DNA of 64,000 nucleotides from the NCBI RefSeq assembly GCF_009720745.1, contig NZ_WNKX01000005.1, positions 186,001 through 250,000 of the forward strand, in the 5' to 3' direction. The stretch comes from Massilia eburnea. GTDB taxonomy: Bacteria; Pseudomonadota; Gammaproteobacteria; Burkholderiales; Burkholderiaceae_D. The first letter of the stretch is position 1; every line of letters begins with the position of its first letter. A model generated the notes under the pieces. The model had not been told where the DNA came from. It did not search any database and was given only the letters and a program-made list of their open reading frames with translations. Both the position numbers and the translations under genes were made by a program. Positions 45,394-53,318 of this stretch are shown here, one piece after another.

Positions 45394-48384
45394 ATGGACA
45401 ATCGCATTATTTTGCGCGCCACCGCGCTGGCTGCCTTGATGGCCTGCCAGCCGGCATTCGCAGCCGACGTGGTCATCAGCCAGATGTACGGCGCGGGCGG
45501 CAATAGCGGCGCTACCCTGCGCTACGACTACGTTGAACTGTTCAACCGCGGCAGCAGCACGGTGGCGGTGGGCGGCTGGACCATCCAGTATGCGTCCGCC
45601 AGCGGCACCAGCTGGGGCAAGGCGGAGCTGCCGGCCGGCACCAGCATCGATCCGGGCAAGTATTTCCTGGTCAAACTGGCCAGCAGCAATACCGCTGTCG
45701 GCGCCGATGTGCCGGCCGATTTTTACAGCGGCAGCGTGAATATGAGCGGCGCTTCCGGCAAGGTGGCGCTGGTGAACAATAATACGGCCCTGTCGGGCGC
45801 GCAGCCAAGCAGCGCGGCGATCCAGGACGTGGTCGGCTACGGCACGGCCAACTTCTTTGAAACCGCAGCGGCGCCTGCGATGAGCGCGACCACCAGCCTG
45901 CTGCGCGCGGACGGCGGCTGCACCGATGCGAACAACAACGCCACCGATTTCAGCGCCGTGGCACCGGCGTTCCGCAGCGCCGCTTCGCCTGCCAATGCAT
46001 GCCATAGCGGTCCGGCGCCGCAGCCCATCGTGCCGCTGTGTCCGGCCAGCGCGACGCTGGCCTATGGCGTCGGCGGCAGCATCGCGCTCTCGGCTTCGGA
46101 TGCGGACGGCATCGTCAATGGCGCGGTCATCACTTCCGCCGCCGTGCCGGGCATGAGCCTGGCCAACCTGGTTCCAGCCGCAGGCGTGGGCGGCAATGCC
46201 AGCGTGTCGCTGGTGGCTTCGTCATCGGTGATGGCCGGCATTTACCCGGTCGCGGTCCAGTTCACGAATGACCAGGGACAGTCGGCCAGCTGCACGGTCA
46301 ACGTCACCGTCGACGTGGGCTCCAGCGTGGTGCGCGTGCCGCAGATCCAGGGTTCGGGCGCGACCAGCCCGTTCAATGGGGTCAAGCTGACCACCGAAGG
46401 CGTGGTGACGGCCAAGGTTGGCAGCGGCTTCTTCATCCAGGACGAAGCCGGCGACGGCGATCCCGGCACGTCGGACGGCATGTTCGTGTATATGGCCTCG
46501 ACGCCGGTGAATGTGGCGGTGGGCGACCTGGTGCGCGTGTCCGGCACCGTGACTGAATTCAAGCCAGGCGGCGCGACCCGTTCCTACACCGAGCTGTCGA
46601 ACGTGACCTCGGTGGTGACCCAGGGCAGCGGCCACAGCATCACCCCGGCCAATATCGACCTGCTGGACGTGAACCTGGCCAATTACGAAGGCATGCTGGT
46701 GCGCTTCCCAGGCCAGCTGACCGTCAACGCCACCGATTCGCTGGGCAGCCGCGGCGAATTGACGCTGGCCGTTGGCCGCCGCGAGGTGCCGACCAACCGC
46801 TATCCCGCACGCAGCGCGGACGCGGTGGCGATGGCCGCCGCCAACGCCGCCAATATGCTTACGCTGGACGACGGCCTGTTCGTCACGCCTGCCACCGTGC
46901 CTTACCTGGACCAGGACGGTACCGTGCGCGCCGGCTATAGCGTCAGCGGCTTGACCGGCGTGCTCGATTTCGGCGCGCTGGGCAGCGGCGGCGCCGGCTT
47001 CAAGGTGCAGCCGACCGAAGCGCCGGTCTTCTCGCGCGACAATCCACGCGCGGCAGTACCGGAACTGGTGGCGGGCAACCTGCGCGTGGCCAGCGCCAAT
47101 GTGCTGAACTTCTTCACCACCTTCACCGACGGTACCGATGTGCTGGGCCAGGCGGGGCAGGGCTGCACCCTGGGCTCGGGCACCAGCAAGGCCAATTGCC
47201 GCGGCGCCGATAATATGACCGAGTTCGTGCGCCAGCGCGACAAGATCGTCGCCGAGCTGAAGGCGATCGATGCGGACGTGGTGGGCTTGATGGAGATCCA
47301 GAACAATGGCGACTATGCCGCCAGCTACCTGGTCGACAGCCTGAACGCCGCTTACGGCAATGTGGAATACGCTTACGTTCCCAAGCCGGCGGCCACCGGC
47401 ACCGATGCAATCCGCGTCGCGATGATCTACAAGCCGGCCAAGGTGGCGCTGGTGGGCGGCGCGCTGTCCGATGCGGCGGCTGTCAACGACCGCCCGCCGA
47501 TGGCGCAGACCTTCCAGGCCGGCAATGGCGCGACATTCAGCGTGATCGTGAACCACCTGAAGTCCAAGCGCTGCAGCGGCGCCAGCGGCGCCAATGCCGA
47601 CCAGGGCGACGGCCAGAGCTGCTACAACGCCGACCGCGTGGCGCAGGCGCAGGAACTGGTCGATACCTTCGTGCCGCAAGTGGTGGCGGCGGCAGGCGAT
47701 CCTGACGTGCTGCTGATCGGCGATTTCAACTCCTACGGTTTCGAAGACCCGATCATGTACGCGACGGCGGCGGAACGCCAGTTCCCGTTCGAGAACCAGC
47801 TGGAGCGCTTCGTGCGTCCGAACGGCATCCCGCATTCCTATGTGTTCGGCGGCGAGAGCGGCTACCTCGATCACGCCCTGGCCAGCATGTCGATGAGCGG
47901 GCAGGTGGCCGGCGCCGTGGAATGGAACATCAATGCCGACGAGCCGGAAGTGCTGGACTACAACCTGGACGGCAAGAACACCGCCGCCCAGAACCTGTAC
48001 AACCCGCTGCCTTACCGCGCCTCCGACCACGATCCCGTGGTGATCAGCCTGAACCTGGCGCCGGCGTATGTGGACGTCACGTCCAGCGTGCAGATCCAGC
48101 GATCGAGCCTGGTGCAGGGCCGCTTCAGCAACGTCGGCACCGCCACCGCCTGGATCACCAACACCAGCGGCGCGGACATGAGCGCATCGGTGCAATACGT
48201 GCTGCAAGGCTTGCCGAAGGGCGTCACCCTGAACAACGCGACGGGCTATTTCAACCGCATGCCTTATATTACGGCGGCGCCTTCGCTGGCCGCGGGCGCC
48301 CAGGCCACCGTGCAGCTGCAATTCAATAACCCTGGCCATGTAGCGATCACCTACACGCCCAAAGTCTATAACGGCAGTTTCTAA
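45394..48384 (+). CDS. ExeM/NucH family extracellular endonuclease
   Basis: 996 residues: signal peptide ending CQPAFA, a lamin-tail domain (~25-155; VISQMYGAGGNSG, YDYVELFNRG), an Ig-like/OB region (~225-520), and an endonuclease/exonuclease/phosphatase catalytic domain (~560-890). The catalytic domain has GLMEIQNNGD, VNHLKSKRC, LIGDFNSYGFEDP and ASDHDPVVISL. The C-terminal ~100 residues form a beta-rich domain. ExeM-type nucleases are secreted or anchored and degrade extracellular DNA in biofilms. It sits after the EPS unit and 11 bp before a PEP-CTERM gene; no sorting signal of its own is visible. ATG 45394 begins the signal peptide. Confidence 0.9.
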   Translation: MDNRIILRATALAALMACQPAFAADVVISQMYGAGGNSGATLRYDYVELFNRGSSTVAVGGWTIQYASASGTSWGKAELPAGTSIDPGKYFLVKLASSNTAVGADVPADFYSGSVNMSGASGKVALVNNNTALSGAQPSSAAIQDVVGYGTANFFETAAAPAMSATTSLLRADGGCTDANNNATDFSAVAPAFRSAASPANACHSGPAPQPIVPLCPASATLAYGVGGSIALSASDADGIVNGAVITSAAVPGMSLANLVPAAGVGGNASVSLVASSSVMAGIYPVAVQFTNDQGQSASCTVNVTVDVGSSVVRVPQIQGSGATSPFNGVKLTTEGVVTAKVGSGFFIQDEAGDGDPGTSDGMFVYMASTPVNVAVGDLVRVSGTVTEFKPGGATRSYTELSNVTSVVTQGSGHSITPANIDLLDVNLANYEGMLVRFPGQLTVNATDSLGSRGELTLAVGRREVPTNRYPARSADAVAMAAANAANMLTLDDGLFVTPATVPYLDQDGTVRAGYSVSGLTGVLDFGALGSGGAGFKVQPTEAPVFSRDNPRAAVPELVAGNLRVASANVLNFFTTFTDGTDVLGQAGQGCTLGSGTSKANCRGADNMTEFVRQRDKIVAELKAIDADVVGLMEIQNNGDYAASYLVDSLNAAYGNVEYAYVPKPAATGTDAIRVAMIYKPAKVALVGGALSDAAAVNDRPPMAQTFQAGNGATFSVIVNHLKSKRCSGASGANADQGDGQSCYNADRVAQAQELVDTFVPQVVAAAGDPDVLLIGDFNSYGFEDPIMYATAAERQFPFENQLERFVRPNGIPHSYVFGGESGYLDHALASMSMSGQVAGAVEWNINADEPEVLDYNLDGKNTAAQNLYNPLPYRASDHDPVVISLNLAPAYVDVTSSVQIQRSSLVQGRFSNVGTATAWITNTSGADMSASVQYVLQGLPKGVTLNNATGYFNRMPYITAAPSLAAGAQATVQLQFNNPGHVAITYTPKVYNGSF

Positions 48385-48395
48385 GGACCAGAACC

Positions 48396-49010
48396 ATGCA
48401 AAACAAATCGATTTCCCGCTTCCTGCGCGCGCTGGCGCTGATGCTGGCCCTTGGCGTGAGCAGTCATGCGATGGCCGACATGGCGCGCCTGGTGACCCTG
48501 GATACGTCCGTCTATGGCGCCGGCCGTGCGGGCTACCTGGACTTTACCTTCAGCGGTGCGGATGGCGCGCCTGCAGCTACCGCCACCATGTCCCAGCTCA
48601 AGGGCTTCGACATGGATCCGGCAAACTTCTCGCCATGGGGCGACGCCGCCGCGGTGCCCGGCGGCTTCGCGATGTCCAATACGGTCAGCGTGAACGATGT
48701 GCTGTACCAGGGCGTATTCGGCAATGTGTTCAGTTTTGTGCTGACGATTTCCGGCGATGCATCAGCGCTGCTCAATTCCGATTTCGGCGTGATCGCGTAT
48801 GACGACCAGCTGAACCAGATCAAGGGCCAGATCCTGGACCTGATGTTCGTCGCCCTGCCGGATGGCAGCCCGGACCTGCAGATCCTCACCATCAATAATG
48901 CGATCGCGACCGTCGGCGACGCGCCGGCAGCCGCCGTGCCGGAACCGGCGTCCCTGGCCGTGCTGGCACTCGGCCTGCTGATGCTGGGCCTGGCGCGCCG
49001 CCGCGCTTAA
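48396..49010 (+). CDS. PEP-CTERM sorting domain protein
   Basis: 204 residues: signal peptide (LALMLALGVSSHAMA), a ~140-residue beta-rich domain starting LVTLDTSVYGAGRAGYLDFTF in two parts, and a textbook exosortase signal with VPEPASL, a hydrophobic helix and RRRA at the very end. The domain function is unknown. It is co-directional with and only 11 bp after the nuclease, so the two are probably co-expressed. XrtB encoded 23 kb upstream is the likely processing enzyme. Confidence 0.88.
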   Translation: MQNKSISRFLRALALMLALGVSSHAMADMARLVTLDTSVYGAGRAGYLDFTFSGADGAPAATATMSQLKGFDMDPANFSPWGDAAAVPGGFAMSNTVSVNDVLYQGVFGNVFSFVLTISGDASALLNSDFGVIAYDDQLNQIKGQILDLMFVALPDGSPDLQILTINNAIATVGDAPAAAVPEPASLAVLALGLLMLGLARRRA

Positions 49011-49036
49011 GCGCTGCGAGTTGTACAAATGCCACA

Positions 49037-49071
49037 GGCATCTCGCGGGCTGCGGCCCCGGGATGCCTTTT
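49037..49071 (+). terminator. rho-independent terminator
   Basis: GGCATC (49037-49042) pairs with GATGCC (49062-49067), the stem continuing inward with G/C-rich pairs, and TTTT follows at 49068-49071. It closes the nuclease/PEP-CTERM unit. Confidence 0.8.
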
Positions 49072-49159
49072 CGTTTGAAAGTCACAGAGCGAAAGCGGGC
49101 ATTTATTCCTTCCGAATATTAATTCTTAATTAAAATTGTATTAGTGCGCACGACTTGGC

Positions 49160-49867
49160 ATGCTTCATAGTTTTGCCATGTCCTTCCACGTCCTCGTCAT
49201 CGACAGCGATCCTGCCGTGCAGCAGCTGCTGGCCCATAACCTGGGGCAGGCTGGCTACACGGTCGTCTGCCATGGCGCCGCCGACCCAGCGCTTTGCGCA
49301 TTGCAGGCCGGCTTGCCGGAAGCCGTGCTGCTGGAGTGGGACCTGCCGGGCCAGTCCGGTTTGTCGCTGATCCGGCGCTGGCGCGCTGCGCCCGAGACCA
49401 GCGAGCTGCCGATCCTGATGCTGAGCGCCCGCTGTGCCGAGCAGGACAAGGTGCTGGCGCTGGAAAGCGGCGCCGATGACTTCATCTGCAAGCCCTTTGG
49501 CCCGCGCGAGACCATCGCACGCCTGCATGCCGTCCTGCGGCGCCGCCGGCCGGCGGCCATGCCGGGCGCTTTGCAGATGGCCGGCTTGCGGCTCGACCCC
49601 AATACATTGAGCGTGACGGCGGGCGAGCGCCAGCTGAACCTGGGACGCGTGGAATTCCGCTTGCTGAACTACCTGATGCACCATCCGGGGCGCGTGCATA
49701 GCCGCGCGCAGCTGCTGGACCAGGTATGGGGCAGCCACGTCTTCCTCGACGAGCGCACGGTGGACGCCCATGTCGGCCGCCTGCGCAATGCGCTGCAGCC
49801 GAGCGGCCTGCACGACACGATCCAGACGGTACGCGGCAGCGGCTACCGTTTCCATGCCCAATGCTGA
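49160..49867 (+). CDS. PhoB/OmpR-type response regulator with atypical receiver
   Basis: 235 residues (or 229 from ATG 49178, which numbers the receiver like PhoB). The receiver spans about 7-125 and the winged-helix DNA-binding domain about 140-233, with RVEFRLLNYLMHHPGRVHSR and DERTVDAHVGRLRNAL. The segment that should hold the phospho-aspartate reads VLLEWDLPG, with Glu59 (Glu53 in the short form) in its place, and the acidic pocket reads IDSD rather than V-E/D-D. Thr/Ser (LSAR) and Lys (CKPF) remain. It may thus act without phosphorylation. Its stop overlaps the epsA start. Confidence 0.87.
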   Translation: MLHSFAMSFHVLVIDSDPAVQQLLAHNLGQAGYTVVCHGAADPALCALQAGLPEAVLLEWDLPGQSGLSLIRRWRAAPETSELPILMLSARCAEQDKVLALESGADDFICKPFGPRETIARLHAVLRRRRPAAMPGALQMAGLRLDPNTLSVTAGERQLNLGRVEFRLLNYLMHHPGRVHSRAQLLDQVWGSHVFLDERTVDAHVGRLRNALQPSGLHDTIQTVRGSGYRFHAQC

Positions 49868-50532
49868 GTCCCAGCGCGCGCGAGCAGGAATACCTGCTGC
49901 ATGCCATCGACGGCGCTTACGGCATCGCCACCCAGCGCGAATTGTTCCTGTGGAGCCAGGGGGCTTTGCAAACCCTGCTGCCGCATGGGGTGCTGCTGTG
50001 CATCCAGCTTGATGAGCAGGGCCGGGCGCGCCACGTCGAATGCCTGCATGGCAGCGTGCTGGCGCCGTCCGAACGCAGTTTGTTATGCGATCCGGCGCAA
50101 GGGCCTGTGCCGGCCTGGCTGCGGCAATGGCAGGAGGGCGGCGGCCAGCCGCTGTCGCTGGAGGCCGGCGACAGGGGACATGGGCTGGTGCATGGCAGCG
50201 GCGCATTGGCAGGTGGGGGCAGCGCCTTCGTGCTGCTGGAAATGCCCGCGGTGGCGGCCACGCGCGAAAGCTGGCTAGTGCAATTGCTGCTGCCCTACCT
50301 GCACCTGGCGGTGCAGCGCATCGCCAGCGCGGCGCAGCGGCCGGCTTCGGCGCCATCCGTCTCGCCGCGCCAGGCGGAAATTCTGCAATGGCTGCGTGAA
50401 GGCAAGAGCAATGAGGAAATCGGCCGCCTGCTCGGCATCAGCGCCCTGACCGTGAAGAACCACTTGCAGCGGCTGTACCGCCAACTGGGCGTCAGCAACC
50501 GCACCCATGCGGTAGCGCGCAGCACGGGTTGA
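49861..50532 (+). CDS. epsA: EpsA-type LuxR-family transcriptional regulator
   Basis: 223 residues. The C-terminal GerE/LuxR helix-turn-helix occupies about 163-218 (SPRQAEILQWLREGKSNEE, TVKNHLQRLYRQLGV). The N-terminal domain opens with LLHAIDGAYGIATQRELFLW and QGALQTLLPHGVLL, the pattern of EpsA regulators that accompany XrtB exopolysaccharide loci. It presumably activates or represses the eps operons upstream. Translation is coupled to the atypical regulator through a seven-base overlap, so the two likely work as a pair. No receiver domain of its own is present. Confidence 0.85.
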   Translation: MLSPSAREQEYLLHAIDGAYGIATQRELFLWSQGALQTLLPHGVLLCIQLDEQGRARHVECLHGSVLAPSERSLLCDPAQGPVPAWLRQWQEGGGQPLSLEAGDRGHGLVHGSGALAGGGSAFVLLEMPAVAATRESWLVQLLLPYLHLAVQRIASAAQRPASAPSVSPRQAEILQWLREGKSNEEIGRLLGISALTVKNHLQRLYRQLGVSNRTHAVARSTG

Positions 50533-50584
50533 CCGCTGGCGCCGGCGGCGCGATGATGGCGCCATCCTTTCCCGGAGTCTCGAT

Positions 50585-50956
50585 ATGAAACGATTTTCCC
50601 TTCTGCTGGCCTGCCTGCTTGCCGGCGCTTGCGGGCATGCGGCGAGCGGCTCCAAGACGCTGGCGGAACTGCGCGCCCTGGGCAGCGTGGCCGATTGCAG
50701 TTCCGACCAGCAGTGCAAGACGGTGCCAGTGGGGGCAAAATCCTGCGGCGGACCGGAGTCCTATATGGCGTACTCCACTGCCAAGGTCAGCCCCGACAAG
50801 GCCAACGCGCTGGCCGAACGTTACCGCAAGGAGCGAGAAGCTGAAAACAAGGCGAGCGGCTTGGCGAGCGATTGCCGTTTCCTGATGGATCCCGGCGCGC
50901 AATGCCGCGCCGGAACTTGCCAACTGGGCGGCAGCAACGGCGCGCTGGCCCAATAA
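50585..50956 (+). CDS. small exported cysteine-containing protein, unknown function
   Basis: 123 residues. A signal peptide (RFSLLLACLLAGACGHA) could end in lipoprotein fashion at the Cys in AGAC or be cleaved after GHA. The mature part has several cysteines (DCSSDQQCK, SCGGPESY, DCRFLMD, CRAGTCQ) that could form disulfides in the periplasm. I know no defined family. It stands alone, convergent with the DsbA-like gene that starts its 3' end 10 bp further on. Confidence 0.7.
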   Translation: MKRFSLLLACLLAGACGHAASGSKTLAELRALGSVADCSSDQQCKTVPVGAKSCGGPESYMAYSTAKVSPDKANALAERYRKEREAENKASGLASDCRFLMDPGAQCRAGTCQLGGSNGALAQ

Positions 50957-50966
50957 CTGCAACGCG

Positions 50967-51602
50967 TCAACGCGCCATGGCTGTCCGCAGCTGTTGATCC
51001 AGCTGTTCGGCATGCGCATAGCCAGGGCTGACTTCAACAATTTCCTTGCCGGTATCCAGCAGCAGCGCCGGGAAACTGCTCACGCCAAGCTTGCGGGCCT
51101 TGCTGAAATCGCGATGGGCTTCGTCGATCGTCGCCTGCTTGCTGAACTCGGCGAAGTAGGCGTCGTTGCTCACTTCGAAACCCTGGCGTCGTAATTCTTC
51201 AGCGCCGACTTCGGACAGGATCCTGCCGTCGGTGGTGTTGCGCCCTTCGGCGTAAAAGGCGTGTTGCAGGGCGCGGAACACAGCCAGCACGTCCGCATTC
51301 GGGTGCAGGCGGCGGGCGGTTACCACAGCGCGGCAGACAGGTTCGGTGTCGTAGACGAAGTTCTCCAGCTTCATGAATGCCTCGCGGTTGAATGGCAGGC
51401 CGCTGGCAGCTTCTACGCGTGCCCAATGCATCAGCCGGAATTGTTTGCCCTCATTCGTCAGCAGTTCGGTGCCGCCGGCGCGCAGGCCGCCGAGCACGAT
51501 TTCTATCTGCAGGTCCGGATGCATGGCTTTCAGGGCAGTCATTTCCTTGCCGAAGCCATAGCACCAGGAGCACATCGGGTCGCCAACATAAATCAGTTTC
51601 AT
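50967..51602 (-). CDS. DsbA/FrnE-family thioredoxin-fold oxidoreductase
   Basis: 211 residues with no signal peptide, so cytoplasmic. The active site CSWC (Cys11, Cys14) lies in GDPMCSWCYGFG, and the cis-Pro segment reads GVSSFPALLL. The helical insertion typical of FrnE/DsbA-like 2-hydroxychromene isomerase relatives is present. It may handle disulfides or glutathione adducts during electrophile or oxidant stress. Its start overlaps the stop of the upstream tautomerase (ATGA), and both are transcribed from the promoter near 51854-51919. Confidence 0.88.
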   Translation of the reverse strand: MKLIYVGDPMCSWCYGFGKEMTALKAMHPDLQIEIVLGGLRAGGTELLTNEGKQFRLMHWARVEAASGLPFNREAFMKLENFVYDTEPVCRAVVTARRLHPNADVLAVFRALQHAFYAEGRNTTDGRILSEVGAEELRRQGFEVSNDAYFAEFSKQATIDEAHRDFSKARKLGVSSFPALLLDTGKEIVEVSPGYAHAEQLDQQLRTAMAR

Positions 51603-51808
51603 CGTTGCTTTTCCTTCTGGCGGCGCGTGGTGATGTTTTCGTAGCCGACACCCCAGTTGTCCGTTTCGACCTCGTCAATGATCACGAAGGTGGTGGCAGG
51701 ATCCTTGTTCAGGACGCGCACGAGCAACTCGGTTGAGCCTTTGATCAGTTCCAGTTTTTGTTCTGGCGTGACGCCTTCATTCGTGACTCGAATATTTACG
51801 TACGGCAT
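51599..51808 (-). CDS. 4-oxalocrotonate tautomerase family protein
   Basis: 69 residues starting MPYVNIRVTNEGV, which places the catalytic Pro immediately after the removable Met. Length and the sequence TPEQKLELIKGSTELL are typical of 4-OT monomers, which assemble into hexamers. The start is fixed at 51808 by AAGGAG on the minus strand and by the N-terminal proline; the longer frame to 51934 would place proline internally. It is coupled to the DsbA-like gene and divergent from the SDR gene. Confidence 0.88.
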   Translation of the reverse strand: MPYVNIRVTNEGVTPEQKLELIKGSTELLVRVLNKDPATTFVIIDEVETDNWGVGYENITTRRQKEKQR

Positions 51809-51853
51809 GGTGAATCTCCTTTTCAGTTGGATGACGGGGTGTCCGTTCACTGG

Positions 51854-51919
51854 ACTATAGGCCCCGCTCAGTCGCCGATAAAGGTCGGTGCGAGCACTTC
51901 TCTTGCTACCTGATGTAAT
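51854..51919 (-). promoter_or_regulatory. activator-type promoter of the tautomerase/dsbA-like unit
   Basis: Read on the minus strand: ATTACATCAGGTAG (51919-51906), 23 bp, TTTATC (51882-51877), 17 bp, TATAGT (51859-51854). The motif centre would lie near -65 of the start site, as in LysR-type activation. The plus-strand partner at 51967-52032 has the same three elements with identical spacing. Confidence 0.65.
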
Positions 51920-51966
51920 AAATGGGGTGACCACCCAGTGACGGCTTCAGCGCAAAAAATCGATTA

Positions 51967-52032
51967 ATTACACCAGGTAACTACTAAATCGCGTGGCGCT
52001 ACGTTTATCTTTGCAGCTAGCGATCCTATAGT
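51967..52032 (+). promoter_or_regulatory. activator-type promoter of the SDR/ohr/MFS unit
   Basis: ATTACACCAGGTAA (51967-51980), 23 bp, TTTATC (52004-52009), 17 bp, TATAGT (52027-52032), 32 bp before the SDR ATG. The 14-bp motif fits T-N11-A (TTAC-N5-GTAA inside), a LysR-type signature, and shares 12 of 14 bases with the divergent copy. The -35 match is poor, as expected for an activated promoter. Confidence 0.65.
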
Positions 52033-52064
52033 TGGTCACTCCCAATCAACTGTAGGAACCTGAT

Positions 52065-52793
52065 ATGACAACCCAGCAAAAAACCATCATCGTTACCGGT
52101 GCTTCTCAAGGTATCGGCGCCAGCGTCGTGCGCTCCTTCCTGGACCGCGGCTATAACGTCGTCGCTAATTCGCGCAACATCAGCCAAGCCGGTCCATTCC
52201 AGGCATCGGAGCGCCTTGCCCTGGTCGATGGCGACATCGGCACTCCTGCTACGGCAGCCAGGATCGTGGAAGTGGCCATTCAACGGTTCGGCGGTATCGA
52301 TGGCCTGGTCAATAATGCCGGCATCTTCATCGTGAAGCCCTTCATCGATTACACCAGTGAAGACTTGAATGCGCTGGTGCACACCAATCTCGAGGGCTAC
52401 TTGTACATCACGCAGCTGGTGATCAGGCAAATGCTTGCCCAGAAACGGGGCGGCAGCATTACCAGCATCAGCAGTGTCCTGACCCGCAACCCGCATGCAT
52501 CGCTGACTTGCGCAGTGCCGATGTTCACCAAAGGCGGTATCGATGCTGCGAGCCTGAACCTGGCCGCCGAATACGCGCACGCAGGCATTCGTGTGAACGT
52601 GGTGGCGCCAGGCGCCGTGGACACCCCGCTGCATGCGAACACGCCAAAGGACTTCATGAAGTCGCTGGCGCCGCTCAACACCATCTCCAGCCCGGAAGAG
52701 ATCGCCGAAGCGGTGCTCTACCTGACCGAAGCGAAGAACGTCACCGGCGAAATCCTGCGTGTCGATGGCGGCGCCCACAACGGCAAATGGTAA
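52065..52793 (+). CDS. SDR-family protein lacking the catalytic tyrosine
   Basis: 242 residues with the classical Rossmann motif VTGASQGIGAS (about 10-20) and NNAG near residue 86. At the active site YxxxK is replaced: CAVPMFTKGG has Pro152 where Tyr is expected, with Lys156 retained. The enzyme may therefore use another mechanism, bind NAD(P) without acting as a standard reductase, or belong to a divergent SDR subfamily. It is first in the stress-related plus-strand unit and is followed by ohr 32 bp later. Confidence 0.85.
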   Translation: MTTQQKTIIVTGASQGIGASVVRSFLDRGYNVVANSRNISQAGPFQASERLALVDGDIGTPATAARIVEVAIQRFGGIDGLVNNAGIFIVKPFIDYTSEDLNALVHTNLEGYLYITQLVIRQMLAQKRGGSITSISSVLTRNPHASLTCAVPMFTKGGIDAASLNLAAEYAHAGIRVNVVAPGAVDTPLHANTPKDFMKSLAPLNTISSPEEIAEAVLYLTEAKNVTGEILRVDGGAHNGKW

Positions 52794-52825
52794 TCCGATA
52801 AGCCAAACTCACCTGGAGAAATCAT

Positions 52826-53248
52826 ATGTCCGTAAACAATGACGTGCTGTACACAGGCAAAACCCATATTACTGGCGGCCGCAATGGCTTCGCCCGCAGC
52901 GACGATGGTCAACTGGACATCAAGCTGTCCCGACCCGCCAGCAAGGATCCGGGCACCAATCCCGAGCAGTTGCTGGGGGCTGGCTGGTCGGCATGCTTTA
53001 TCGGCGCCATCGGCATTGCCGCCGCGGCGAACAAGTTGGCTGTGCCCGCCGATATCTCGGTAGATGCCGAAATCGACCTCTGCAAGACCGATGCGAAGGG
53101 CTACTTCCTGCAGGCGCGCCTGCGCGTCAGCCTGCCAGGAATGGAAGCCGCCGCCGCAGAAGAGCTGGTCAGCGCTGCCCACCAGACCTGTCCGTACTCC
53201 AAAGCACTGCACGGCAACGTCGCCATCGCAACAACGGTGGTGGTGTAA
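52826..53248 (+). CDS. ohr: organic hydroperoxide resistance protein (Ohr/OsmC family)
   Basis: 140 residues, the usual Ohr length. The two redox cysteines are Cys57 in GWSACFIGA and Cys122 in HQTCPYSKA, and the sequence starts YTGKTHITGGRNGF. Ohr reduces organic peroxides with electrons from lipoylated partners. No OhrR gene is adjacent; expression probably follows the shared activator-type promoter upstream of the SDR gene. Confidence 0.92.
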   Translation: MSVNNDVLYTGKTHITGGRNGFARSDDGQLDIKLSRPASKDPGTNPEQLLGAGWSACFIGAIGIAAAANKLAVPADISVDAEIDLCKTDAKGYFLQARLRVSLPGMEAAAAEELVSAAHQTCPYSKALHGNVAIATTVVV

Positions 53249-53318
53249 ATGCTGGCGGCGGCCGGTCCCCAAGGCCGGCCGCCAAGGCGCCAAAGCGCAA
53301 ATTCAACTGAGGATTGAA

